In this document: positions 1 through 9,848 of the stretch, piece by piece
Position numbering within the stretch: position 1 is the stretch's first letter
Layout of the letters: the number at the start of each line of letters is the position of its first letter
Program-made: the position numbers and the translations under genes
Assembly: GCA_014843695.1 (NCBI GenBank)
Contig: CM026387.1
Location: 73,257,749-73,321,748 of the forward strand
Source: Archivesica marissinica
Lineage: Eukaryota > Mollusca > Bivalvia > Venerida > Vesicomyidae
Length of the DNA stretch: 64,000 nt
Direction of reading: 5' to 3'
Notes under the pieces: model-generated
What the model saw: only the letters and a program-made list of their open reading frames with translations
The model's database searches: none
Told to the model about the DNA's origin: nothing

Positions 1-227
1 ATGCATACATTGTAACATATAGGGACATATGAAACATGTATTAATATGCATACATTGTAACATATAGGGACATATGAAACATGTATTAATATGCATACAT
101 TGTAACATATAGGGAAATGTGAAACATGTATTAATATGCATACATTACAACATATAGGGAAATGTGAAACATGTATTAATATGCATACATTGTAACATAT
201 AGGGACATATGAAACATGTATTAATAT
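1..227. repeat. 45-bp minisatellite, five copies
   Basis: Five head-to-tail units of 45 bp, each starting ATGCATACATTGTAACATAT, with a few substitutions between units. The array runs off the left edge of the window. Two more units of the same repeat occur at 1460-1545, so the hAT remnant between them seems to have landed inside this array. Confidence 0.95.
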
Positions 228-849
228 TAGGGATGGCAATGAATATTCGAATATTTGCTCGAACGTCCGATTATCCGAATACTATTGCAGTATTCGAATA
301 TTCGGAAAAAAATATATATATGCAAAATTTAAATAAACTGTCATAAAATCAGATACGTCGTTGTTGTTTTCTTTTCAATATATCATAAAACCGTACAAAA
401 TTACAATACAAAAGAAATCGCCCGAGGAGGTGTGAATAAACCATGTTGTGATCGCAACCACGGCAGGTGTTAATTGACACTTGCCATGAAATTGGATAAT
501 TACAGTAGGTTCTAAGGTATTGTTTGAATTTTATTGTTTAATTTATAAACATGTTAATCTATATTACTGATTGAACCAATTCAATATTGCAAACTAATTT
601 GTTTGCAAATTGTTGCTGCTGGGTAAATATCGGGGGTCTTTGATATATGATTTTAAAATTGTTTTGCCGAGAAAATACCTTTGAAATATTACTGAAAGTT
701 TGCAGCAACATTCACGCCCATTTGTATTTAATATTTTTGATTAACTGCTCAATATTACCCAAAAGTACTATTTAAAGTATGATTTTTTTATGGTGTCCTC
801 ATTAAATGTTAATGCTTAATTTATGATATTTCGTCAAAAACTATGCATC

Positions 850-1459
850 AAACCAGCATTAGAATTACAAACAGTGACAAAGAACGTAGCCAAGTGCAGG
901 AAACTAATAGGACATTTCAAACATTACAGACGGATCTGTAGTCCAGTGGTAACACGCTGGACTGATAATCCAGGGATCGCAGGTTCGATCCCCCGTCTGA
1001 CCCTAATAAAATTAACAGTCTTTCAGATGGGATGTTAAACCGAGGTCTCGTGTCGGTGCTTTACACTGTGCACATAAAAGAACCAGAGGAGACTCTGGAA
1101 TGGGTCTCTGTCTGTATCATGCACTATCCTCCAAAATCTAAAATGACTAATCTCTTCAGGAGGCATCGCTCATATGGGCAAACCGGTAGCGACGATAAAT
1201 AAACGTAAAAAAAACAACAACAAAAACACTCTACAACCGTGACAGCTGAGATGAGAAAACGTCAAAAGCTTCTCGAAGAGCCTGAGCATTCACTGATTCA
1301 GGATGTCCCAACTCGTTGGAATTCGACACAACTCATGCTCGAACGACTAGTGGAACAACGTCATGTAATCACGGATATAATGTTGGATACCAGAATCACT
1401 AAGAAATCCGACAGTGTGTTGTTGTTAAAGGATCATGAATGGGAGATTGTCAGTGATTT
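850..1459 (+). pseudogene. hAT/ZBED-type transposase fragment split by a SINE
   Basis: Two blocks of conceptual protein match the hAT (ZBED-like) transposase family. Before the SINE, at about 850-927, is a block containing AKCRKLIGHFKH. After it, at about 1236-1459, is a block containing LIQDVPTRWNSTQLMLERL, the conserved region before the catalytic core. The two blocks are adjacent in the family, so the SINE at 928-1231 interrupted one open frame. The DNA-binding zinc finger and the C-terminal dimerisation domain are absent. It cannot encode a working transposase. Confidence 0.8.
928..1231 (+). mobile_element. SINE-A, full length
   Basis: A tRNA-derived SINE. Its head carries box A (TAGTCCAGTGG) and box B (GGTTCGATCC). 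The body runs through a conserved region and ends in GACGATAAATAAACGTAAAA with an A-rich tail. The flanks read AAACATTACA on the left and AAACACTCTACA on the right, an imperfect target-site duplication. It lies inside the hAT transposase remnant. Confidence 0.9.
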
Positions 1460-1545
1460 ATGTATTAATATGCATATATTTAACATATAGGGAAATGTGA
1501 AACATGTATTAGTATGCATATATTGTAACATATAGGGACTGACAA
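1460..1545. repeat. 45-bp minisatellite, two further copies
   Basis: Same unit as at 1-227, resuming directly after the truncated hAT coding block. Confidence 0.9.
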
Positions 1546-1750
1546 TTATTATTGGAACGTAATCAAGCTTACGACAACTGTTTTATACTTACCGGATACA
1601 GAACTCCACCCAGCATCAACAGAACCAGAAACAGTGGATAACCTTCTAATCTGTAAGGAAATATGAGAACATACATTGTACTCCAGGGCTTAAACTGCAC
1701 CGGTGTTCTTAATAGGGGGTTTATGGTACACCGATATGAGAGGTATATAT
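1546..1750. other. unassigned spacer between minisatellites
   Basis: No gene, SINE head or inverted terminus seen. Short reading frames here run into the following array and have no recognisable content. Confidence 0.5.
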
Positions 1751-2362
1751 AGATGTACATGTACGAGTCATTGGGACATAGAAATCATAGAACATGAAAA
1801 TAGATGTACATGTACGAGTCCTCGGGACATAGAAATCATAGAACATGAAAATAGATGTACATGTACGAGTCCTCGGGACATAGAAATCATAGAACATGAA
1901 AATAGATGTACATGTACGAGTCCTCGGGACATAGAAATCATAGAACATGAAAATAGATGTACATGTACGAGTCCTCGGGACATAGAAATCATAGAACATG
2001 AAAATAGATGTACATGTACGAGTCCTCGGGACATAGAAATCATAGAACATGAAAATAGATGTACATGTACGAGTCCTCGGGACATAGAAATCATAGAACA
2101 TGAAAATAGATGTACATGTACGAGTCCTCGGGACATAGAAATCATAGAACATGAAAATAGATGTACATGTACGAGTCCTCGGGACATAGAAATCATAGAA
2201 CATGAAAATAGATGTACATGTACGAGTCCTCGGGACATAGAAATCATAGAACATGAAAATAGATGTACATGTACGAGTCCTCGGGACATAGAAATCATAG
2301 AACATGAAAATAGATGTACATGTACGAGTCCTCGGGACATAGAAATCATAGAACATGAAAAT
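1751..2362. repeat. 51-bp tandem repeat, twelve near-identical copies
   Basis: Twelve units of 51 bp, each starting AGATGTACATGTACGAGTCC. Only the first unit differs clearly (CATTGG for CCTCGG), so the array is young or well homogenised. The unit is 17 codons long and stop-free in several frames on both strands, which produces long artificial reading frames (repeating RCTCTSPRDIEIIEHEN on +). I do not treat these as genes. Confidence 0.97.
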
Positions 2363-2404
2363 AGATATACATGTATAAAAACAAGAGATATGGGATGGTA
2401 CATT

Positions 2405-2665
2405 CATTGAACAGAGTGACTCCTGAACCGACACTATAGTGTCCAAGCTATATATGTATAGAGCCCAAGCTATGGTTTAATATTTTCACAGGAATATGAG
2501 ATGCGGGATAGTTCAGAGTGACTTCTGGATCAACCCTATAGTTGTTTATGCTTGTAGACCAAGCTATGGTTTAATATATTCACAGGAATATTAGATGCGG
2601 AATCTTTAAGAGTGACTTCTGGACCAGTTACTATAAATGTTGGTGCTTGTAGCCTAATCTATGAC
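2405..2665. repeat. degenerate tandem repeat of about 100 bp, about 2.5 copies
   Basis: Blocks sharing CCAAGCTATGGTTTAATAT, TTCACAGGAATAT and GAGTGACTTCTGGA recur at about 100-bp spacing. From 2666 to 2925 nothing else is recognisable. Confidence 0.7.
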
Positions 2666-2925
2666 CGGGCTGAACATTCAAATAATATTACTAACGCACA
2701 CAAAATAACCACCTTAGTTAATAAAACATTAGCGCCAATAAACGTGTTAGTACGCTCATCCACATGGTTTACTGGCGGCTAATTATTAATCATTATTATT
2801 GTGCTTACTTGCAGGTAGTGTCTATAATGTCGCACCAAAATAAAGATATACACTCAACAAAATTCCTAATTGGTCACCTGGTGTTTCATAATATATTCTA
2901 ATAAATATTTTCTTATTGTCATTTA

Positions 2926-3222
2926 ATGCAAGACGGGATTGTGGGTTGGTGTATTGGCGTGGTGTGGGGAAACAACAGATGGAATCGTGGGTTGGTGTAT
3001 TGGCATGGTGTGGGGAAACAACAGGTGGAATCGTGGGTTGGTGTATTGGCATGGTGTGGGGAAACAACAGGTGGAATCGTGGGTTGGTGTATTGGCATGG
3101 TGTGGGGAAACAACAGGTGGAATTGTGGGTTGGTGTATTGGCATGGTGTGGGGAAACAACAGGTGGAATCGTGGGTTCGGGTATTGGCGTTGTGTGGGGA
3201 AACAACAGGTGGAATCGTGAGA
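2926..3222. repeat. 46-bp tandem repeat, six copies
   Basis: Units begin GTGGGTTGGTGTATTGGC at 2941, 2987 and 3033, and continue at 46-bp spacing to about 3222. Reading frames are open on both strands but have no family resemblance. Confidence 0.95.
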
Positions 3223-3345
3223 TACATGTATCAATCTAAGCCATATTTACTTTTCTTTTTATAAATTTGTCTTCTTTTTTTGATCCGTTAAGTGATTTTT
3301 ATTTACATTCTATTTTGCGTACTCTTTTCAAGAAATAAACTCAGT

Positions 3346-3596
3346 CGGCTGTCCGATTAGCACAGTGTTTAGCGCACTTGCTTCTCACCAATACAACCTG
3401 GGATCGATCCTCGGACCGGGAAGTATGTGAGATGGTACGTTGGTCACCAGATCGGACAGGTGGGTTTTCTCCGGGTACTTGGTTTCCTCCTACACGAATG
3501 ACCACAATTACGCTTTCATCTGCGCCAACGAGAGTAATTAATATAAGTTGTTAAAACTTGCTTCGCAATCGTTGTAATAATAAATAAAATATAAAT
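3346..3596 (+). mobile_element. SINE-C
   Basis: The tRNA-like head starts GGCTGTCCGATTAGCACAG and has a diverged box B. The body includes GATCGGACAGGTGGGTTTTC. The tail is TATAAGTTGTTAAAACTTGC, TTCGCAATCGTTGTAATAAT and an A/T-rich end. The next 350 bp (3597-3948) hold nothing I recognise. Confidence 0.85.
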
Positions 3597-3948
3597 AAGT
3601 CATTTAATTTAATCAAACGTTAGCTTGACTTTTTGGTGAGGGCCGTTGTTTAATGTTGTTAAAAACTTGTGGCCCAAACAATTTGTACTTTCATGCTACA
3701 TGTATGTATTGTATCTTTATGTGTGATTAAATAAAAAAAATAGAATGCACAATAAAATCGAAACACTGATCTACATTGAAAGCACAACTTGCCATTGAAG
3801 CAAAAGGACAGATTCTTTCCTCCGCCATTATCTGTCAATGTTTAGTTTAAACATTATTTACTTCAGTATTTTTACATGTAAGCAAGAAATTAACGATTTA
3901 CATACATATTATCAACAGCAGACTGAATGGGATTAGAACGAAAGAAAA

Positions 3949-4205
3949 GACCGCCTCCGTGGTCGAGTGGTTACGGTCGCTGACTTGTATACCACTGTAA
4001 CCTATCATCACTGATGGTCACGGGTTCGAGCCCCGCTCAGGCCATGTCTCATTTATATGAAAAAGTTGGCAGTTTCTTACGGAGGTTAGTGCACCCAAGT
4101 ACTGGTTAACCGCTGGAGCCTGCCCAGGAAAGGTGGTGTTAGGTAAACTGCCCGCCGGCGATATAGCCCAAAATGGTGCTGATGCAGGCGTAAAACCCGA
4201 AATAT
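3949..4205 (+). mobile_element. SINE-B1 with target-site duplication
   Basis: The head is CGCCTCCGTGGTCGAGTGG, with box B GGGTTCGAGCC and a long stretch between anticodon arm and T arm, as in Leu/Ser-type tRNAs. The 3' end is of the B1 type (GCCGGCGATATAGCCCAAAA through GCGTAAAACCCGAAATAT). It is flanked by direct repeats AACGAAAGAAAA at 3937-3948 and 4206-4217. Confidence 0.95.
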
Positions 4206-4303
4206 AACGAAAGAAAACTTATATATCAATGTTTGGAGTACATACAGTGGAGTCAAGTGTCAACTACATGAAGAATTTTCTCCCTCAATACAGAACTGTA
4301 GAA

Positions 4304-4552
4304 GTCGTGACAGCGCAGTGGTAGCACGTTCGCTTCACGGGTGAAAGCCACCCTATCTAGCCCCCCCCCCGAGTTTGCACCCAGCTGTAGCCGTTACAAT
4401 TGTGCCCTTAGGCAAGGCATTTAAATTCTACATTGCCTCCACTCTCCCTCGTGGTGATGGATTCCATCAGTAATGGGGTCTCGAGAACGTTTAATCTAAA
4501 GTTGTAAAAACAGGTTTCGCAATCGAGCTAAAATTAATTTGTATAAAAATCG
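4304..4552 (+). mobile_element. SINE-D
   Basis: The head starts GTCGTGACAGCGCAGTGG. A poly-C run has expanded at about 4361-4370. The body carries GCCCTTAGGCAAGGCATTTA and GATGGATTCCATCAG. The tail is TTTCGCAATCGAGCTAAAAT followed by TTGTATAAA. It forms an inverted pair with the copy at 4863-5085. Confidence 0.9.
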
Positions 4553-4643
4553 AACAAACTACATGTAGATAGAGCAATCATCAGAAAAAAATATTTTTAA
4601 TTTTTGGGATTTTCATATTTGGGACTTTGTTATGGCAAGAAGC

Positions 4644-5125
4644 TTAACTCATTTCATTCTGGATACATTTAAAGGCTTTTGCAAACAACATAGATCTAGA
4701 TCAGCCACAGCGTGATGCTGCATGCTGATCAGGATCTATGTTGTATGCTACATAGCCAAGTGTCTTAGCAAGATCATCTGAATAGCAAACAGCATAGAGC
4801 CTGATCAGACGGCACATTCCATAGCGGCTGATCTGGCTCTATGTTCTTTGCAAATAATGTTTAGTTTAGTTTATACAAATTTATTTTAGCTCGATTGCGA
4901 AACAAGTTATTTCAACTTATATAAATCACTCTCGAGACCTCATTCCTGATGGAATCCATCGCCACGAGGAAGAGAGAAGAGGCAACGTGGAATTTAAATG
5001 CCTAAGGGCACAATCGTAACGGCTCCAGTGGGGCTCGAACTCCGGACCTTTCACACCTGAAGCGAACGCGCATCCACTGCGCTATCAAATACTGTTTGAA
5101 CGGTATCCAGAATCAAATGGGTTAA
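4644..5125. mobile_element. TTAA-flanked MITE (family P1), split by a SINE
   Basis: Termini are TTAA followed by CTCATTTCATTCTGGATAC on the left, and GTATCCAGAATCAAATGGG followed by TTAA on the right. The interior is made of nested palindromes around GATCTGGATCTATGTT. An uninterrupted sister copy is at 33513-33759. The CCC-type terminus and TTAA target suggest a piggyBac-like non-autonomous element. Confidence 0.85.
4863..5085 (-). mobile_element. SINE-D inserted in a P1 MITE
   Basis: A reverse-oriented SINE-D, with its tail at the left (ATACAAATTTATTTTAGCTC) and its tRNA-like head at the right. Direct repeats CAAATAATGTTT (4851-4862) and CAAATACTGTTT (5086-5097) flank it. Removing it restores the P1 element as seen at 33513. 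Confidence 0.93.
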
Positions 5126-5240
5126 ACACATATGCAATTTTGCAAGTATTTCAACAGGACATTAATTATGGGAGTATAATCAAGGATAAACACGTTGAGA
5201 CAGTCCTCACTCCTGCATCTGTATATTAGAATATTAAACT

Positions 5241-5374
5241 AACCAATAATAATAATAAAAGTTCACCTACGTGTTTTGATGAGTTCTTTGTATACAGTTG
5301 AATACATAACCAATAATAATAATAAAAGTTCACCTACGTGTTTTGGTGAGCTCTTTGTATACAGTTGAATACAT
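5241..5374. repeat. 67-bp direct duplication
   Basis: Two adjacent 67-bp copies starting AACCAATAATAATAATAAAA, with two substitutions between them. Confidence 0.95.
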
Positions 5375-5480
5375 GAGAGTATGGTTCTGCATACATCTTG
5401 GGATACTGAAATAAACAAGTGTTATTACTTGGCATAGTCGTGCCATAGATACAGTCAAACTTGTACAAAAGACTATGTCT

Positions 5481-5979
5481 ATTAAGAGACCACTTGCATT
5501 AAGAGACCACTTGCATTAAGAGACCACTTGCATTAAGAGACCACTTGCATTAAGAGACCTTAAGAGACCACTTGCATTAAGAGACCACTTGCATTAAGAG
5601 ACCACTTGCATTAATGCATTAAGAGATCACTTGTATTAAGAGACCACTTGCATTAAGAGACCACTTGCATTAAGAGACCACTTGCATTAATGCATTAAGA
5701 GACCACTTGCATTAAGAGACCACTTGTATTAAGAGACCACTTGCATTAAGAGACCACTTGCATTAAGAGACCACTTGCATTAATGCATTAAGAGACCACT
5801 TGTATTAAGAGACCACTTGCATTAAGAGACCACTTGCATTAAGAGACCACTTGCATTAATGCATTAAGAGACCACTTGCATTAAGAGACCACTTGCATTA
5901 AGAGACCACTTGCATTAAGAGACCACTTGTATTAAGAGACCACTTGCATTAAGAGACCACTTGTATTAAGAGACCACAA
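5481..5979. repeat. 17-bp tandem repeat
   Basis: Roughly 28 copies of ATTAAGAGACCACTTGC, interrupted at intervals by an extra ATTAATGC that gives a loose higher-order period. It is preceded by ACAGTCAAACTTGTACAAAA, resembling the terminus of the TACAGTCAAACCTG MITE at 38392-38573, so it may be an expanded internal piece of such an element. Confidence 0.93.
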
Positions 5980-6004
5980 TTTCACTTCCCATTTGTGGTA
6001 ACCC

Positions 6005-6125
6005 TTAACCTGCCCAATGAATTGGACGGAATGTGCAAACAACTTAGATCCAGATCAGCCATGGAGTAACGCTGTGTCTGATCAGGATCTCTATTGTTTG
6101 CTATTCAGTGTTTTAGCTCCACAAA
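6005..6125. mobile_element. half of a palindromic MITE (P6/P7-like)
   Basis: It starts TTAACCTGCCCAATGAATTG. It then carries the GCAAACAACTTAGATCCAGA and TGATCAGGATCTCTATTG modules also found at 8687-8924 and 12848-13034. The right half is missing. Confidence 0.65.
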
Positions 6126-6192
6126 TTAGCATGTATTCATTGACCATTGCTGATTAGAGACCTCCTTTTATGCCCTTCCCTTCGGTGGTCTA

Positions 6193-7503
6193 TTAACCCT
6201 TTCCTTCATAGAGATTTAGGTTAATATAATATTATATCTCCATACAAACGACAGACATTTAGCTATCATGCAGTGGATAAGTATTCGCCATATCTATCCC
6301 ACCTCTATAGATATTACTGGGACTACATAGAGATTTAGGTTAATATAATATTATATCTCCATACAAACGACAGCCATTTAGCTATCATGCAGTGGATAAG
6401 TAGTCGCCATATCTATCCCACCTTCATAGATATTACTGGGACTACATAGAGATTTAGGTTAATATAATATTATATCTCCATACAAACGACAGCCATTTAG
6501 CTATCATGCAGTGGATAAGTAGTCGCCATATCTATCCCACCTCTATAGATATTACTGGGACTACATAGAGATTTAGGTTAATATAATATTATATCTCCAT
6601 ACAAACGACAGCCATTTAGCTATCATGCAGTGGATAAGTAGTCGCCATATCTATCCCACCTTCATAGATATTACTGGGACTACATAGAGATTTAGGTTAA
6701 TATACTATTATATCTCCATACAAACGACAGACATTTAGCTATCATGCAGTGGATAAGTAGTCGCCATATCTATCCCACCTTCATAGATATTACTGGGACT
6801 ACATAGAGATTTAGGTTAATATACTATTATATCTCCATACAAACGACAGACATTTAGCTATCATGCAGTGGATAAGTAGTGGCCATATCTATCCCACCTC
6901 CATAGATATTACAGGGACTACATAGAGATTTAGGTTAATATACTATTATATCTCCATACAAACGACAGACATTTAGCTATCCTGCAGTGGATAGGTAGTC
7001 GCCATATCTATCCCACCTTCATAGATATTACTGGGACTACATAGAGATTTAGGTTAATATACTATTATATCTCCATACAAACGACAGACATTTAGCTATC
7101 ATGCAGTGGATAAGTAGTGGCCATATCTATCCCACCTCCATAGATATTACAGGGACTACATAGAGATTTAGGTTAATATACTATTATATCTCCATACAAA
7201 CGACAGACATTTAGCTATCCTGCAGTGGATAAGTAGTCGCCATATCTATCCCACCTTCATAGATATTACTGGGACTACATAGAGATTTAGGTTAATATAC
7301 TATTATATCTCCATACAAACGACAGACATTTAGCTATCCTGCAGTGGATAAGTAGTCGCCATATCTATCCCACCTCCATAGATATTACTGGAACTCCATG
7401 AGATTCTGGCCTTTATTATGAACATTGGTTTGGCTACTACATTGTCAATGTATGTCGTATTTGTAATGGTGTCAAGAGGTGTTTCTATGAGGGAAAGGGT
7501 TAA
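6193..7503. mobile_element. piggyBac-like MITE (P3) swollen by internal tandem repeats
   Basis: The outer ends are TTAACCCTTTCC (6193-6204) and GGAAAGGGTTAA (7492-7503), a perfect 12-bp inverted pair including the TTAA target. Inside, a 119-bp segment is repeated ten times (6207-7396). It is followed by a unique part (GAGATTCTGGCC through GTCAAGAGGTGTTTCTATGA) also present in the short sister copy at 32659-32784. Short frames such as the one at 7330-7530 on the - strand are incidental. Confidence 0.85.
6207..7396. repeat. 119-bp satellite inside a MITE, ten copies
   Basis: Units start CATAGAGATTTAGGTTAATA at 6207, 6326 and 6445 and continue at 119-bp spacing to 7396. Diagnostic variants (ATAATATTAT versus ATACTATTAT, CTATAG versus TTCATAG versus CCATAG, GTCGCC versus GTGGCC) alternate between neighbouring units, suggesting amplification in blocks of more than one unit. 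Confidence 0.97.
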
Positions 7504-7550
7504 TACAAGTTTAACTGTATATCCAGCCAATAGTATTATTCACCGTACTG

Positions 7551-8060
7551 GAGGGTGTCTAGGATATAGGTAAAAATAGGCCTTTTGTGTTCATGAAGAA
7601 CTATGGATGGATGGGTTGACAGGGGTAACATTTAGGAGGGTTTCTAAGATATAGGTACTAGTCCTTTTGTGTTCGTGAAGAACAATGGATGGATGGGTTG
7701 ACAGGGGTAACATTGTGTGTGTTTTTACGTTTATTTATCGTCGCTACCGGTTGCCCATATGAGGGACGCCTCCTGAAGAGATTAGTCATATTAGATTTTT
7801 GGAGGATAGTGCAATGATACAGACAGAGACCCATTCCAGAATCTCCTCTGGTTCTTTTACGTGCACGGTGTAAAGCACCGACACGAGACCTCGGTTTAAC
7901 GTCCCATCTGAAAGACTGTTAATTTTATTAGGGTCAGACGGGGGATCGAACCTGCGATCCCTGGATTACCAGGGGTAACATATAGGAGGGTTTCTAAGAT
8001 ATAGGTACTAGGCCTTTAGTGTTCGTGAAGAACAATGGATGGATGGGTTGACATATCCCC
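7551..8060. repeat. tandem repeat of about 80-85 bp, three copies, split by a SINE
   Basis: Three copies of a unit containing GATATAGGTA, GTGTTCGTGAAGAACAATGG and ATGGGTTGACAGGGGTAACA. The second and third copies are separated by the SINE at 7714-7969. Confidence 0.9.
7714..7969 (-). mobile_element. SINE-A, 5'-truncated, with target-site duplication
   Basis: Reverse-oriented SINE-A that stops within the anticodon arm of its tRNA-like head, so its 5' end is missing. Direct repeats CAGGGGTAACAT flank it at 7702-7713 and 7970-7981. A truncated copy with a clean duplication fits incomplete reverse transcription. Confidence 0.95.
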
Positions 8061-8314
8061 CCCCCAGTTGCATGCCAGGTCAAGTGAATGTTTTTGGTTG
8101 TTATTTTTATACATAACATACAATTAAATATGTATACATGTAAACATGCAATCCGTAATAGGAAAGATTTGCAATGCTGCTACGTCTAAATGTGCAATTT
8201 GCCATATCTATGAATGATGAAGAATCCTTTTTAAAAATCGTGTAGAGCCATTGCACATTGTCAAAGATACTGAGCACATAGCAAATAGTAATACAAACCT
8301 GACAAGCGAGTGGG

Positions 8315-8555
8315 TTAACCCTTTCAACACCACAGACCGCTAAATAAGCTTATAAAGAGTGTAGATCCAGATGAGCTGGCTTGTGACGTTCCATCTCATC
8401 AGGATCTGCACTTTTTGCCAGTAATATTACTATTTTTAGACAAAATTACCCATTTTGATAAATGAACTGGTCCAAATGTAATTTTCTTATTAACTTATTG
8501 ATCTAGAAATATCACGGACCAGTCCATGTCAGTTACTTGGTGTTGAATGGGTTAA
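8315..8555. mobile_element. TTAA-flanked MITE (family P2)
   Basis: Termini are TTAA CCCTTTCAACACCACAG and GGTGTTGAATGGG TTAA. The interior has the palindrome GTGTAGATCCAGATGAG / CTCATCAGGATCTGCAC. Sister copies are at 24396-24638 and 60104-60348. Confidence 0.88.
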
Positions 8556-8686
8556 TAAATAAAATTATGAAAGAAATTAGAAATGTTCTGATTTAACATC
8601 ATACCACTGTATATGACTTTTATTATCTCCCTTTATATTTCCACTTTAACCAGACATATATTTCTAGGCAGATAAGAAAATATGCA

Positions 8687-8924
8687 TTAACCCATAAAAT
8701 AACTTTTGCAAACAGCATAGAGGAAGATCAGACGGCACAGAATGCTGTTTTCTATTCGGATTGTGGAGCTAAAACACTTGGCTGAATAGCAAACAACATA
8801 GATCCAGATCAGCCGTGGCATCAAACAACATAGATCCTGATCAGACGTGGCGTTACACCGCGACTGATCTGGATCTATGTTGTTTGCAAATGTGATTTTA
8901 TTTACTAAGCATGCAAAGGGATAA
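8687..8924. mobile_element. TTAA-type palindromic MITE (family P6)
   Basis: The left end is TTAACCCATAAAATAACTTT; the right end includes GCAAAGGGATAA, so the right TTAA is degraded. It contains two overlapping palindromes of the GCAAACAACATAGATCCAGA type. An apparent frame on the - strand (8687-9025) comes from this repeat. Confidence 0.65.
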
Positions 8925-9041
8925 TATATTATTTTTAAAAATATGTAACAAACTTGGTGGCAGTAAAAATATGACAAATATGTTGTTTTTGAGGGAACTA
9001 TGGAACTGTTGGCAGTTTTTGTCACCAGTTTTATTTCAAGC

Positions 9042-9656
9042 TAGAATTCTCCAGTACTCTCTGGGACCCACATTCTAAAACACAAAAACACCAAATTGAG
9101 ACGGTACAGCGACGTGCTGCCAGATTCGTTACCAACCGATACCATAACACTAGTTCAGTCTCCGAAATAATCGACAACCTAAACTGGCCAACACTTGAGA
9201 CACGCAGTGTTAGATACAGATTGATTCTCTTCTATAAAATAATACACCAAATAGTAGCTGTAAACATTCCCATAAACCTTTTGATACCCGTAGACAACAT
9301 AACCAGACACACAAACCCATAATTATTGTTATAAACACATCCCTGTCAACAAAGACTCATACAAATTCTCTTTCTATCCAAGAACCGTCATCCAATGGAA
9401 AATGTTACCCCTTGCCGCACACGAAGCAATAACAGTTGATGGCTTTAAAGCACTTATCCCTGTTTCTGCCCTCCCAACCATGATCTAAAGCATTCACTCT
9501 ATGTACAAAATCTTAAACAAGCACTGTAGTATATCTGTCTTTGGACATTCACTTATTTGTTAATTAATCATTGTAAATATCATCATCTCAAAATTCACCA
9601 GCGACGACACATAATCCTCAATATTGAGGGAGTGCCGAAATCACCAAGAAGAAGAA
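9042..9656 (+). pseudogene. non-LTR retrotransposon, C-terminus of reverse transcriptase and 3' end
   Basis: Translation from about 9045 gives a block with TLWDPH and VQRRAARFVTNRYH, then NWPTLETRSVRYRLILFYKI. After a frame break near 9320 a second block has SFYPRTVIQWKMLPL and a stop at about 9486. These are typical of the region after the catalytic palm in Jockey/CR1/L2-like LINEs. The 3' UTR runs to AAGAAGAAGAAG at about 9656. The palm and endonuclease are absent, so this is a 5'-truncated dead copy. Confidence 0.8.
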
Positions 9657-9680
9657 GTTATTAATCTTATCAGACTTCCG

Positions 9681-9848
9681 TGTTTTCCTGGGAATTGCCA
9701 ACCTATGCATTTAACCAGTACTAAGCAATATGTGTGAGCCCTGTGCTGTGCAGTGACTTGCTCAAGGACACCTCATATGTCCAGTGTTCGATTATCGCAC
9801 ACAAGAACTATCTTCCAATTCCAATGCTCTAACACTGGATCACGGACG
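9681..9848 (-). mobile_element. diverged SINE-E-like copy
   Basis: On the - strand it keeps the SINE-E order: ACCACTGG-like head remnant, box-like remnant, then a tail side containing TAACCAGTACTAAGCAATAT. Divergence is much higher than in the other E copies. Confidence 0.55.

Larger units (their letters stand above)
228..1459 (+). mobile_element. hAT DNA transposon remnant, 5' end with internal deletion
   Basis: The left end begins TAGGGATGGCAATGAATATT, which looks like a hAT terminal inverted repeat; a near-identical terminus in the opposite orientation is at 60481-60491. It is flanked on both sides by the same 45-bp minisatellite. Transposase-coding debris lies at about 850-1459 and is split by a SINE. 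No matching right-hand terminus is visible before the minisatellite resumes at about 1460, so the 3' end has been lost. The family call rests on the terminus together with the transposase motifs. Confidence 0.75.

Noticed and set aside
1703..2446. Repetitive proteins on both strands
   Set aside because: Overlapping frames of the 51-bp repeat, equally open on both strands, with no family resemblance.
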